Shown here: piece after piece, positions 23,951-36,115 of the stretch
Layout: each line of letters opens with the position of its first letter
Position numbering within the stretch: the stretch's first letter is position 1
From: Diorhabda sublineata
Lineage: Eukaryota > Arthropoda > Insecta > Coleoptera > Chrysomelidae
Assembly (NCBI RefSeq): GCF_026230105.1
Contig: NC_079476.1
Span: 34,400,559-34,464,558 of the forward strand
Direction: 5' to 3'
Length of the DNA stretch: 64,000 nucleotides
Translations under genes and position numbers: made by a program
The notes under the pieces: generated by a model
Seen by the model: only the letters and a program-made list of their open reading frames with translations
What the model was told of the DNA's origin: nothing
The model's database searches: none

Positions 23951-26750
23951 AAAAAGCACTCAAAAGTTGAAACAAGTAAACGTTTCGGCCTGCATTTGCT
24001 ACTATATTTGGTTGAGTAAATTCCCGATTGCAGTATCCGTCGTGAATAAATAAATCCGTAATTAAGAGGTTTCTAATTTCTCAAATATAGTGTTTGTTTC
24101 ATTATATTTCGAAAGCAGATTGGAAGTTTGTAAAAGTTTCCAAAGTTAACACTTGATATTCGAAACTAACAGTTTCCACTTGCGATTATTTCAAACTTTC
24201 CAATTAAAAAATTGAAAGTTTTAATTAATTTACAAGTGTAGAGGGAAAATTCGCGGAAATCTAGGAAATGATTCGTTAAATAAACACCAGTGTAATTTAG
24301 CTACCGCCGATATTTCGTTTCAGTTATTTTCAAAAAACACAAACAGAATTAATTAAAATGGGAGTGATAATTTTGAAGAGTTGCATGCAAGCAAATTCTT
24401 TGGCTGATGAGTTTAATGCAAACAAAAAGACTGGTAACTTTGACGATAATAAACAATTGACGGTACATATATCTAAAACCAATGAACAATTTAAATACCC
24501 AATGATAAAATAGCTTTATGGAAAAGCAAGTGGATGCAATAGGGGTTTTTAATGATTTATAATGCCCTAATAATCAAATTGCAATATTTCAAAGTGAGAC
24601 ATCTATCCATTGTTGTTTCTATATCCATTATTTGTTCGTTTCTAATTCTTTGCATTCTTGAGACAGCCGCCAATCTTTTCCAGAAATTCATTTATTGGAT
24701 TTCATTTAATTGCTGTCGGATCCGTACTACACCGCACTGTTTAAAATGACATTATGAATATGTCTTTTGCGTTGTTTGGTTATTTCTCACGATCACAGTG
24801 ATAAACTTAATATGATAATAAGTTGAAGGTGATCGATTGATTAATATAATTTTACAAGATGTCAATGTCAAGCCTTACTTATAATTTATTCGTTTCTTTT
24901 TCGGTTGAGTTGCTAATTAAGATTGGACGTTAATTACGTTTCTCAACGCCAGTTCGTCCTTTTTAAGACATTTGAGACACATACATGCCGCAAACCACGT
25001 ATCTCCGTTTTGTCATATATCAACAGTTTGATATCATTAGATAGATAATTTCTGAACCTATCTACCAAAAAATAGGAAACCTCGCAACTCAGGATTGCCA
25101 TTTTCTTTAAAGTTAAACGTACTCCATAGTTTAACTGTTCTCTTCAATTATTTTTCGAAATTTCTGTCCACCATTTGAATTCTTTTTTTTTAAAAAAAAA
25201 AGAGCAGGCCAAATTTTAATTCAATTTTTTTCATCGTTGAGTTTTCGGTGTCTATTCTAAGATTTGGTGCTATGAAGTTACATAGGTTTGCGACTTAAAC
25301 CGTCGATATGTAACCTGCAATTGGTATAGGAAGATTAATTTTAACTTTGATTGGTATATGTAATTAAGTTTCTTCGTTAACAAGAACAAATCTATGTTTG
25401 TTACGAAAAGTCATGAGTTTAAACCTATTGCAGTTACTCAGTCTGCTATCTTTTAGTGAAATCGTATTTGAAATATCTATCGTGAAATATGGATTTTGAA
25501 CGACGAAACAAGTTTTGCTTTTAGAAATAAGTGATGAAGAAACTCAGAAAATGCGGAAATAAATTGTAAAACTGTTTATAAGTGATATACAAAAGTGTAG
25601 TATTTAAATGAATATCTTAGTGAACTTTCCAGATATGTATCTGCTATTTTTGGGATATTAGGAAATTTTATGTTACTTTCATACTTTTCATATAAAATAA
25701 TTCATCGTATTTTTTATCAAACCTTGTATATTTATTAGAGACTGACTGCTTTCAATTAATCTGTCTCATAGAACTAAACGACCTAAACGACGAAGAATGA
25801 AAATAAGACATGATTTTTGAAGGTTTTAAATACTAAAAATGTTCTAATTTTGTTCACAATCCAACTAAAACATTTTGTTGCCATCTGCAGTACAAAAAAT
25901 TATCGAATCAGAAATATGTTGCACGTGTTTCGTACAAACATAACCAAATTCGAAGACATACTTTTTTATCAGACGTTATCCGTCTGGTCTAGTTTCTAGA
26001 TCAGAGAATATTAAATAGAGTAGAGAGCGGCCCGACGACCCCATCCATTCTCATCAATAACGGGCCTAGCAACAGAGCTGGAGCCACGATCGTTCGTTCC
26101 CTTTGTCAAATACAGGAAGGGCAGGATGCATTCCACTCGGAATTTGACAGTAAAAACGTACATTTACTAGGGTTCTTGATCATTCTTTCTGATTAAGCTG
26201 AAAAAGTATAGAAACGCTCTCCGCCCGGAGATCAATTCCCTTCGCAACTCAATACCTTAAATATATATCTTGATTATACCAGAAGTATGAAAAGCTGTTA
26301 AGATATAAAAGTATATCTTATAAGAGAGGCATTCATTTGATGTTGCGTTCTGTAAAAGATTTGGAAAAAATAAAAGTTGAGGTAGATAACTTAATACCGT
26401 CCAATATTAGGAAATCAAAATAATATATCCTGTGTTGAGAACAAAGTAATATTGTATTGTAATATTGTAGTATTACTTTTGATACTTAGTCAAGAAAATC
26501 GAGAGCTCCCTACTTTATTCACCGTTGACGAAAAAAGAAATAGAAATCGAATTTTAAAAACAGTTGGAATTTTAATAAAGCATTTAGGATATTACAGTCT
26601 GGTCAACAGTGACCAGTGAACAATTCATTTCTAACTTAATAATATAGAATTTGAAATTTAAAATCAAAGTATACACATTAGAGTTCCTTAGGTTCTGTAG
26701 AATACATTGCATGCTTAATGTGCACACACAAGCTTAACTAAAACACTAAA
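23951..26750. other. No assignable gene
   Basis: A 51-codon frame at 24358-24513 starts with a good AAAATGG context but has no recognisable motif. At 25990-26240 base composition rises sharply in GC and CpG (for example GAGCGGCCCGACGACC), unlike its surroundings; this may be a fragment of a younger repeat such as an LTR. Confidence 0.3.
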
Positions 26751-26754
26751 CTAA

Positions 26755-27115
26755 CTCAAAGGGCATGATCCTCATAAGTCTTCTTTTTAAGCCAATATTA
26801 TCTAGGAGCTGAATAGCCTCGACATTGATACGATGATGCAGTCTTTCTTCAGGACTCTTGACTAATTTCTTAATATTCTAGTTAACTGTGTCCATTTTCA
26901 GGTCCCTATGGAGGTCACGATTGCGAATGTACCATCTACAGGGTTCCTCGGTAATTTATTTTGGAATCTTTGGATGATTGCATTTGCTTTGGTGCATCCC
27001 CAAAGTTAGATACCATAAGTCCATACAGGCTTAAGTATCTGCTTATAAAGCATAAGATTATTATGTAGAAACAGATTGGAGGTTCTTCATTTAGCCAGTA
27101 CAGTCCGAAAAATTT
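26755..27115 (-). pseudogene. Jockey-like LINE C-terminal fragment
   Basis: The minus strand reads NNLMLYKQILKPVWTYGI, then LWGCTKANAIIQRFQNK, with WYIRN and LHRDLKM in the next frames. This is the post-RT region of jockey-type LINEs (LLYK-ILKP-W-YGI-LWG---- ... IQ-FQ-K-LR-I--APWY--N--LH-DL). Further frames give RINVEAIQLLDN and KRR, also family-like. It includes stops but is a readable remnant. Confidence 0.8.
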
Positions 27116-28776
27116 TTCGAATATTTCCGGTTGCTTTTACAGCAGCCTGTCAAAGTCAAAGTCATCTGATTAGTTTTAAATGACAGATATAAAACTTGTC
27201 AATGGACATTATGGTGCATAATAAAATTAAAACAATTTTAAATATCAATACCTTGCGATTTAGCAGTCAGTTCATATCAAATGCGTAAAAATATAGTTAA
27301 AATATAACAAAAGTCGTCGAAGTATTATTCTATTGAGATATTATTACGTAATTACGTAAAACATAATATTTAAAAATTCAAAAAAAAAGACTGTATATAG
27401 CTTTCACTGTTTGTTTATTCTAATGTTTATCTTAGGAATCATACTAAAGTTTAGTTATTAAAGGAAAGTAGTAAACCAAAACAGTGATCAGTGTATGATC
27501 AGCACGTGAATATCCCGAGCGAAACGCGACGAGGCATCGTTATTGGTCCAAATCCAAATAAGCCGTTAGATTAGGTGTAGCACAGAGACGTCATCGTATG
27601 TTGCTTAATTTTCTTAAATATATCTGAGAAGGAGACAAATGATGAAATTGTTGACATAACTATACTCGGCCTAAGAAGAGAACTAAAAAGCTTCATTTCA
27701 ACGCTAGCGAAAAACACATGATTGTGAATATTCATAAAAATGAAATAAATTAAAGTGATGACGTTGATGACGTTATTTCCAAAACGGCAAATATTTCGGG
27801 AGTATCTTCTTCAAGTTTAAAAGGTTGAAGCCAAAATATGGAATATAGACATTGTAATTGGTGTGCAAGTTGAGCCCCTCATTATAAATGTAGACTAAGC
27901 ATCATGAATATGTTTTTGTTCACTATTTTCTTTCGACGAATAGACTTTAAAATCATGTACCTCTTACCAGTTTAATTCAAACAGGTAATTCAATCTATTT
28001 GCAAACTTCTAGATGCAGAATTTCACTTTTGATTCAACCTTTATTGAAAATGCAAATGTTGCCGGTCAGAGCCCTATCACATCCTTAGGATAAAAACTGA
28101 TAATTCTATACTCCATAATAAAGTTTCAGTTTTACTCTTGATACAGTCAAAGTGAATTTTTATCCATTTCAAGTTTTCAGTTCTGTTATTCTAAATATTA
28201 AATGGATTTTTAGATTAAAAGTACATCACAAAATGTTATTGACAAAGAAAAGCTGCAGGCAATCTAAATTCAAATATATGTTTACGACAAAGTTGTTAAT
28301 TGTAAAGATTCCAATCTTGTTCAGAAGCTTCAGGATCAAACTTTGAAACAAGCATTAGTGACTCAGTAGTCACTTCGTTATTATAACGTTCAAGAAATTA
28401 ATTTATTAACTACCTCCTACTCCATTCGATGAATTGAATAAAATCTTAGCGTCAATTCTAAAACGTTCTCTATCTAAATAAGACAACGCCAACGTAAGTG
28501 TAAACTCAAATTAAATTTCAGTAAATTTGTGGAGACACTATTCGATGGCATGTCACAATGTCACAAACTTTTATTTATCTTTCATAATTTCGTTTTATTT
28601 TCAGCAAATTTTTTATGCTCAATTCTGTGAAATAGTATTTTCTATGTATTTGGACAACAGAACGAATATAATAAAACAGATTTCTGTGTGGTTATATTTT
28701 AAAAAATATAAACTCAGTTTTGCATATGTTCTATCAACTCGTTTTCCCACTTAATTAATTTATTTTTTTCCCGCAG
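27116..28776. other. No assignable gene
   Basis: Mostly AT-rich; open frames at 28152 and 28527 are AT-driven. A CpG-containing stretch at 27505-27590 is unassigned. If the exon proposed at 28777 is real, this could be its upstream intron. Confidence 0.3.
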
Positions 28777-29156
28777 TTCTACAGCTACCAGGTTGGAGCT
28801 TAGCTGTTACCAAGGATCCAGCCGGTGCACCACCTTCTCATTAAAATCAATTTCAAGTCAGAGTTGTTTTTAATTTATAACTCCTTTTTATTTGTTGTGC
28901 TCCCTTGGATACACAGTTAATGGGAATTTCATTATTTTTGATAAATTTATTATTTGCTGAAACTTTTTTTGCAGCAGTAGGTATCAATTAGAAGAATCGT
29001 GTCCGGGGGTGGTTTATTTATTTCAGCTTTTCCGCCTTGTGGCGTTCAAATTAATATTCATTTTTCACCGCATCTAAATACCAGTTGTATATGTATTTAC
29101 TTTAACCGAGGCCGACTATCACTTCCTGAGGAAGAATCACCATTAGGGGAAATAAA
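28777..29156 (+). other. Candidate terminal exon of a host gene, with 3' untranslated region
   Basis: A pyrimidine-rich tract ending TTTTTTTCCCGCAG (to 28776) is a strong 3' splice site. The following sequence in phase 2 reads LQLPGWSLAVTKDPAGAPPS plus H and a stop at 28842-28844, with GC-richer codons than its surroundings. AATAAA at 29151-29156 could be its polyadenylation signal. Another frame is also open for 31 codons, so the coding phase is not certain. I do not recognise the peptide, and no upstream exon was found. Confidence 0.3.
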
Positions 29157-30930
29157 GTTACAATGCTTAGGTTAACGATTTGTTGCAAACACATTATTGA
29201 GTTCTCTCAATATCTTAGTTTACTTTAAAAGTTTCCTAAAGAAAAACAGGAAAATAGGATTGGTTTTTTCACCAAAAGAAATTAAAAACTTATCTTTGGA
29301 GATATAGACCTTCTAGAAAAGTTTAGTACTTAGAATTAATTCAAAATGATCATTTTTTCCATTATTTCCACTGCTATCAAATTTGCATGAATATTATAAT
29401 TAGTTCGTGGCAGTTCTTGGAGAGCTTAGTTGAGGGTAAGCAATTTCCATGGAGTTATTAAAAGAAACAAATACGAAGTTCGAAGTTTCGGAATTGAAAA
29501 AGGGTTTTAAAATTTTATTAAAAATATTGCAATATCCAATAAAAAAATTTAACTGGTGGTAACGTTTTTTCTGTACTAAAACGAAAATCGTTGTAGCCTG
29601 TAAACAAAAATTCTATTCCTGACTGTTCAAAACAGATTTAAGGTAATTGGTGGATAATATGCAAGAATCAATAATAAAAAAACATAAAAATTCTAATAAT
29701 TAATTGAAATAATCAATCTTCTTCAAATTCTTCAATTAAAATCATGGTTCCAAAGAAAAATGTGAATAGTACAGACGATGTGAATTTTTCAAAAAAAAAG
29801 AAGTAGAAACGCCAAGTCCAGAAATACAAAAATCAAAAACAGATATATTAGAAACATCAACAGCATTAAACTCAAAAGTTCAGTATCATTTGCACAATTA
29901 ACTATAAAATTGATTGATTACAAAAATGATATCTCTAAGAATATTAATATTTTCACTAGTTGTTATAGTTCTGCTAAGCTCCTGACATTGAAACTACAAA
30001 TTTTAATGAAGATTATATAAAAAATTTATTTTAGACTCGCTTTCCTTAAGAAGACCCTAATCTGAAATCGTCTTATGTCATCCTTAGTCACACAATATAC
30101 TATTAATCCTTCTTTATAATGCTACTTCAAATTGTAAAAGTACTGTAAAGGGAAGATATTCCTATTATTACCGTGAGAAGCTGTGAAAAGTTTCATTTAT
30201 TCTCTCAGTTCACTCAAATATATCATTTCTGCAGAAACCTCAATAGCTTCTTCTGCTTGTAATCTATCATCGTGATATTTAATTTTCGTTCTACAATATT
30301 TATTCTCAGTCCCTTGTATAAAATTTGGCAATTAGTCATGTTTTACAAGTGAGATTTCCATTGATTTCTAGCTGAAATGTAAAGAGAATTCAAGGATGGA
30401 TAATAGTAACAAAAAGGTGATGGTAAATTTTGAATTAATACATTAAAATATTTCAAAAAGTAAAATGTTAATTTTTGCAAGTATTTCGAACAGTATCTAA
30501 TTTAAATGAAATCTAAAAACGACGACAGAGTTTTCGTTCATATGCATTTGTGAAACGTCTGAAAATATTACAAAAGATGATCAAGATATTATTTCACAGT
30601 AGTATATTCACGAGTAAATCGCAACAATAACTTTTTTGTGGAACATTTATTAGTTTTTTGGGGACATACTAAGATCGTTCTAAATAACTTGTCTGTTGGA
30701 ATTTACATAATATGTAAAATCTCTGTGCAGACAACAATATTTCAAGGTTTCTTGAATATTACATGGGAATTTATTTGTAACAATCACCAAAATAGATGGT
30801 GTTTCAATAATGACGTTCCAGTTTGTGACTTTGATTTCTTTACGGTTTTACTGCACTATGTTTTTGTTTTTTTCTCTTTTAATACGTCAAATGAATAAAA
30901 TAAATAAGTAAAATTAATCCGAAGTATATG
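29157..30930. other. No assignable gene
   Basis: Minus-strand sequence at about 30180-30310 reads YHDDRLQAEEAIEVSAEMIY followed by LSELRE, unusually protein-like for this region but unrecognised. The frame at 30638-30898 shows no motif. Confidence 0.3.
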
Positions 30931-31396
30931 ATATACAGGGTGTTATGGGATGGGATGTTATGCAAAAAATTCGGGAGTGAATAGATGACGTGAAAATAAT
31001 GCTGCGACATAAAAAAATACGACCCCTTCGTTTCTGAGTTATAGGCATTTAAAGTAGCGAAATCAGAACTTATATTTAGTTATATTTTATAAATTATACA
31101 TGCGAACATTATTGTTTTTTAATGGATGATTACGTATTGACCAAGTAGTGTGTTTGACCAACTAGTGGCGACTCATGCCCAATGGTAATCAATCCGTAAC
31201 TTTTACTGGGACAAACTAAAGATAGGAAAAATCAATTTTTCAATCGATTTTTTACCAAAAAGATACCCTTCATTTAACTCGTTAAAATTGCGGTTTAAGA
31301 GATATGTAGATTTTTAGATTGTTGTACATGCTAAAGAAACTGAAACATTCTGAAGAAAATTATAAATAATTGTGATTACTGTGATTGTAAGTACTT

Positions 31397-31866
31397 TTTA
31401 CTAATGAAACTGGTTTCACACGAGTTCCTTTTATTAATTTCCATAATTTACATTTATGGGCAGATGAAAATCCTCACGGTTCAATTCAAACAAAGAATCA
31501 ACATTGATATTGGTTAGCGATACTTTGAATTTCTGTGATATTCCTCCAAATATGCACAAAGACATGTGGTTCATGCACGATCGAGCCCCTCCCCACTTCC
31601 TAAATGATGTAAAAAATCATTTCAATAATATTTTTCCTAATAGGTGGATTGGTCTGGGAGGTTCGTTTGCATGGCTACCACGTAACCCTGAATCAAATAC
31701 AAGAAACACAATGAAGGAAATGATGAATAGAATAAACTTCCATTTTGAAGCTACAAGGCAGAATCTTGGATTACTCTTCCTCGTTCAAAGAAGTATCCTC
31801 CGTAGCTTCCGGAAATCTGTATGTGTGTGTATGTATAGTGTATTTATTATAGTTTTTGTTATTTGA
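31397..31866 (+). pseudogene. Tc1/mariner-superfamily transposase remnant of family A
   Basis: It begins FTNETGFTRVPFINFHNLHL then WADENPHGS, matching FTDE--FTR-G--N-HN-H-WA-ENP, the first catalytic block of an insect DDE family. After a deletion comes IPPNMHKDMWFMHDRAPPHF (the second catalytic Asp block, WF-HDGAP-H), then FPNRWIGLGGSFAWLPRNPE, the block before the last catalytic residue. The expected DLNPLDFFLWG is replaced by frameshifted sequence. It ends near FEATRQNLG and CVCMY, replacing the usual C----G-HFEH. The reading frame from 31504 is open, but key residues are lost. Confidence 0.8.
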
Positions 31867-32078
31867 TGAGTTGTAGGCTAACCGAGTAAACTCTTCTACA
31901 TTCCAATTTTTTCTTTATGTAAGTAACACGATGTACGACAGTATGCTGTTCAATTGGAAATGTTTGATTGTGTTTTAGTACATCATGTGAGTATTTTCAA
32001 TAAATAATTACAATTTTCTTCGGAATGTCTCTTTATGGCGAGCAGTTTCCTTGGCATGCCCATCGATTTAAAAAAAAA

Positions 32079-32658
32079 CAGGGCTTTCCAAACTACGTAC
32101 AGCGGGCCAGATCCGGCCCGCTAGTGCCATCATTTCGGCCCGCGACAGTTTAAAGCTATTGCTGTGATAAGTTGATTGGAAGAGAATGAAAACACAGAAT
32201 GATGATTACTCAGTTTTATTTAATTGCAAGATAAAACTTTTATGACGCAGAAAACTCATACATTTCATAGCTTTCATTTACTCCATGAATAAAAACAACA
32301 CTGAGCAGTATCTGATATTTCCGTTGACTCACCTAACCATTCAAGATGTCCATATTTGTCCGAAAGTTGAGAAGATACATTTAGATGCACAGTGTTTGCT
32401 AACAGTTTTCAATAAATTAACCTTTTCGGTGCATATTTATTCAGCTACTGCAATTAAAGATTCTTTTATCATTTCTCCATCGGTGAATGGTTTTCCAATT
32501 TTATGGGCCACACGATAGCTCGCGCGAGTTGCAGACTCTTGCTCGATATTTGCTTTAGTAAACAGGAATTTCTGCAAAAAAATTAAAGTTGTTTTGGCCC
32601 TTGGAATATACCGAAAAAATTATTCTGGCCCGGAGACTTCAAAGATTGGAGACCACTG
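32079..32658 (-). mobile_element. Internally deleted hAT element with transposase fragment
   Basis: The ends are inverted repeats of hAT type: the left starts CAGGGCTTTCCAAAC with GCGGGCCAG further in, and the right in reverse starts CAGTGGTCTCCAATC with CCGGGCCAG. Length is 580 bases. The minus strand encodes KFLFTKANIEQESATRASYR, VAHKIGKPFTDGEMIKESLI and, after a frameshift, GESTEISDTAQ. These match GTF2IRD2/ZBED5-like hAT transposases (RASY-IA--IAK-GKPFT-GE-IK-C ... LDEST-ISDTAQ), with the first catalytic Asp changed to Gly. The 8-base target duplication could not be seen. Confidence 0.8.
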
Positions 32659-32682
32659 TCGTAAACCATAAATTTTATCGGG

Positions 32683-32825
32683 TAAATCGATTGAAAAATT
32701 TTTTTTCTATCTTTAGATTGCCCCCGTAAATGTTACGGATTTTTAACCATTGGGCACGAGCCGCCCCTGGCCATCAAATAGTAGTGTAGAATTATTTATT
32801 CCGTCAAACTGACTGCATGGACATA
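32683..32825 (-). repeat. Inverted copy of a family A internal segment
   Basis: Reverse complement carries GTGCCCAATGGTTAAAAATC, CCGTAAC, CAATCTAAAGATAG and TTCAATCGATT in the same order as 31165-31260 and 41465-41560. It makes the element at 30936-32825 partly palindromic. Confidence 0.75.
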
Positions 32826-33639
32826 CATCAAGTGTCAAATGTGGAATGCTCAATTTCAAGCCTTAAAAATATTAATTTGTGTATCAAATTTTCATTTTCA
32901 CATGAAAATTAGTGCTTTCTTCAATTGATTATTGGGATTCTGATTTGAGCTTACAAATGAAAAAACAAATCGAGCAGAGTGAAGAAAAAAAGTAAAAAAA
33001 CTCAATTATGTAATGGCAAAAATCTTCCACTATATCAAATCATTTATAAGATTCATTATAATTTTTACTTTTTACGATAAATTCAGAGTCAAATGTGTAG
33101 TCAAGATAACTAAATAGAATCTATGTCGAATAAGAAGTCACTAAATTAAAATTTTTTACTCAACTGCTATTGAAAGGATACACTGTAGTGAAACCATCTA
33201 AAATGATACTTTGTGCGTTAATCTTATCTTTGAATTGTTCTTACAACAAGTCAGAATTAATCCATCAACAACAACAAAAAACCTGTATATCGGTCGATCT
33301 TTTTCCGGAACCATTAAACAATAAACTTTGCAATAAACAAAAGAAAATGTTTCGAAAAATGCCTGAGCGAATATAAATGGAAATGGGAGAATCGGAGCAC
33401 AACGATTAGATAATATGGAAATTTGAAGACAGGACAGGACTGTTTTACATTATAAAATATGAAAGTAATCACTGACATTTGAGTGACGTAGATAAATCTG
33501 ACAAAACTGGAATAACAAAGTTGGAATTGTTTTTGAAATAAATATTCAGAGAGCTTACCTTCGGACCTAAAAAAAGATTTTTATGAATAACAAAGTGATA
33601 AAATATTAAAGCATTCGTAATACATAGGCGTATCTTTTC
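32826..33639. other. No assignable gene
   Basis: A 57-codon frame starting MILCALILSLNCSYNKS at about 33203 could pass for a short secreted peptide, but no homology is apparent, and AT-rich DNA often yields such frames. Confidence 0.25.
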
Positions 33640-33990
33640 GTTTAGTAGACAATGTTTTTTCCTTCTAAAAGTTTCCGTATTGTGCTTTGACTCATTTGAG
33701 AGTAACCCTTAACATCTCGAATAATGGCAAAAACTTTGTCTACTGTCGGAAATTTTTTTTCTTAAGAGGAACGCAAGCGCAGGTACTTTTCATAGAAGTT
33801 TACTTTTGAAATGATTTTTTGAAAAAAAATGAAATGTTGGTTTTTCTAGAGCTTCACGTGCTATCTGACACTCGCCATAATTTTTCAATAATTGCACACT
33901 GCACCTTACAAGTTGCATCTTTACTAAATGGAAAAACCCACAATCGTATTTTCTGCGGTGTACTCCGTTAAGATACAATTCTTGGAATTG
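33640..33990 (-). pseudogene. Second copy of the GHT-type DDE transposase family, N-terminal part
   Basis: Minus-strand frames read REALEKPTFHFFSK (compare DLGKPNHSKE in the 840-1395 copy) and SNESKHNTETFRRKKHCLLN (compare TESKHTMETFKRNRFSLKKQ). Between them another frame reads VDKVFAIIRDVKGYSQMSQS. The region is the helix-turn-helix half only; the catalytic blocks are missing. The 91-codon open frame 33790-34065 covers part of it. Confidence 0.5.
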
Positions 33991-34579
33991 AAATAAATCA
34001 AAATATCTAACCTTTATTGGAAATAGGAAATATCCTATGACACGGCTATGTAATCTTTGATACACAGGGTTTTTCGCCTATCCAAACCATTTTCTAATAT
34101 TCTATACAGCCTATGGTTGTAAAAAGCCAATAAAAAACCAAAAAAGTTTTCAAAACATTCATGAAATATTTAGATTACTTTGTAATAATATTTTAAAAAG
34201 TTTTTTTTATTCCCTCGTACATTAAAATAGTCTATAGATATGTGAAGTGTTGATGTAACGGTACAAAGAGAAAGTATGTTCAATTTGGTCCTGGAAATTT
34301 GGAAATTGCAATATTTTCTAAAAAGTTCAATCAAGCCTTGTACAAATCGACCAACCAGCAGTCCCATTGTATACTAAATTATATATACGATTGAGAACAA
34401 CTTATAATCCATTACTATCACTCAGTTCTAAACCATGAAGTTTTACTTATCACTATACTCAGCTTTTCACACTTTCATTTGAAATTCACACCAAGCCCAA
34501 AAGTTTTTAATGCTAATGTAGCCGATCTTCGTTGTTTTGGTTACTGGAGGGTTACTGCAGGTCAGGATTTGGTCCAATT

Positions 34580-35085
34580 TTGACATAAAACATCACCATC
34601 ACTGCGCATCGCTTGTCGGGTGTTGAAGTTGGGAGCAACATGTCTTGACATAGTCACGTGGCCGAATTAGCTAAGGCAGCTTCACAAAAACTTGGAGACT
34701 AAAAAGCTATATGCTCCGCATCAGTATCTTATCCTCAACAGCGCCCAGATTCATCCATAATTGGAGTATTCGACAAACCTTTAAGATGCTCGACTCAATG
34801 CAAAAGAGAGCAATGGACAGTTTAGAGCATAGAAGAAAGGTCGCAGCCTGATACTGTTTTACCAATAGCAGTATTTGCAAGATCTACTCTACAGATAGAG
34901 GTGGCTTACGAGCACCGAGTCCACCTGCAGACGCCCAGAACATCAATTTATCGGGATTCTTATCTTTGTAAAAGTGCAAGTGCGTGGAATCAGCTACCAA
35001 ACACTACAACTTGAAGTTCAAGTTCAATATTCCCAGGAATCTTTACACGGTAGTCACCACTCGAACTACTCGAGTGTAATAGGGT
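34580..35085 (+). pseudogene. LINE C-terminal remnant (LEHRR type)
   Basis: Frames in order give PRFIHNWSIRQTFKMLDSMQ (equivalent to LEY-SHLW--- ... LLD-IQNRA), SLEHRRKVAA (the highly conserved LEHRR), and EHRVHLQTPRTSIYRDSYLC then SASAWNQLPNTT (equivalent to R-S-F--R---WN-LP). This is the layout after the RT domain in a large insect LINE group. Frame changes occur between blocks. Confidence 0.75.
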
Positions 35086-35099
35086 TCAATTTTTTGTCT

Positions 35100-35690
35100 T
35101 AAAGTCTTGTTTGTGTGTATTTGTTGATATAGCACAGCTGCAATCCGTATGGCCAAATGGGTTTAAGAATCTACTTGTGAATAAGCAATTTAATATTTAA
35201 GTTTTCCTTATTATAGTAATTTTCTATGTTCTGTATTTTTTTCTCACCTTTTCTTTTTCATATCTTCCTTTCATCTCAGCGTAGCATTCAGAATGATTCA
35301 AAGATATTGGTTCGTTTTGATTGCTCGATTTGATCCAAATAAAAATCTTATTCGACTACTTGCAGTTATTTGACATCAATTATATGAAAAAATATTCAAT
35401 CTGAATTGTTTAGATAACATATAAACTTTATGAAGATTTTAATTTTAGATTTTGTCTCTGAGTTGCGTTGCTAATTTCATCTCTATCATTTTTGTTCTTT
35501 TTTCCCATTTCTTTACATAAACCATCTTTTCACGAAGAATATATTTATAATATTAAATAGCCTTTTTTATACTATTATATCTTCTCTAATATCCCATTTA
35601 ATACAATTTACGAAAATAAATAAGGAAACAAGATTCAAATGGTTTCTGAATTTGAAACGAGTCGTCATAATTTATGGATTAAACAATAAC
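35100..35690. other. No assignable gene
   Basis: Pyrimidine-rich, AT-rich sequence without coding signal. Confidence 0.4.
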
Positions 35691-35707
35691 TCAAATTGAA
35701 TCAAACA

Positions 35708-35867
35708 ATGTATCATAATGATTTACTTATTTCGCGAACCAGTTTGGAACTCCGAGTCATATTTCTGTTGATTTGTTTGTGTTTTGTGGCCGGTTCTGTA
35801 CAATATAATGAATATACAACAAACAGGACAAACAACAGAGTGTGGAAAATGAGCAAGAGGTCAAATG
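35708..35867 (+). other. Candidate first coding exon encoding a signal peptide
   Basis: An ATG in a good context (CAAACAATG) opens a frame with basic residues, then the hydrophobic run VIFLLICLCFVAGSVQ (about residues 17-32), a plausible cleavage site after AGS, then a polar stretch rich in Asn and Thr. The frame meets ATG|GTAATT at 35867, a fair 5' splice donor. That would give a 160-base first exon of a secreted protein. No second exon was found, and such frames arise by chance in AT-rich DNA, so this is a weak call. Confidence 0.28.
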
Positions 35868-36115
35868 GTAATTTTATCTCGTAGGATTAAGGACCGACGC
35901 ATGTAAATTGGCTACTAAAAGCTGATTCCAAATTAAATCAAACTTTGGAACACATTTAAATAAAATTAACAGGCTACTTGTTCGTGATCACGTTAAGCTA
36001 ATTTCTGGTGTTATTTGTGAAAGGATTATCTACTGGGGTTCCCAATATACTGTTCGTCTTGTCAGAAACTGATCATTGAAAATCTTTAATATGAAAGGAA
36101 GTGAATAATTCTTGT

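Larger units (their letters stand above)
30936..32825 (+). mobile_element. Tc1-like element (family A) with nested hAT insertion
   Basis: The left end, CAGGGTGTTATGGGATGGG, follows TA at 30934-30935. Its first 350 bases match the MITE at 41219. A transposase remnant lies at 31397-31866, and 31915-32025 matches the MITE interior at 41872-41955 in reverse. A hAT remnant interrupts at 32079-32658. The segment 32683-32825 is an inverted copy of about 31150-31300 (shared TGCCCAATGGT and ATCCGTAAC). The true right end is not seen. The parts fit one old element plus later insertion and rearrangement. Confidence 0.7.

Noticed and set aside
33203..33376. Short secreted, Wnt-like peptide (QKKMFRKMPERI recalls a Wnt N-terminal block)
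   Set aside because: Only one weak block matches, the following conserved Wnt Cys-rich signature is absent, and the frame stops at once.
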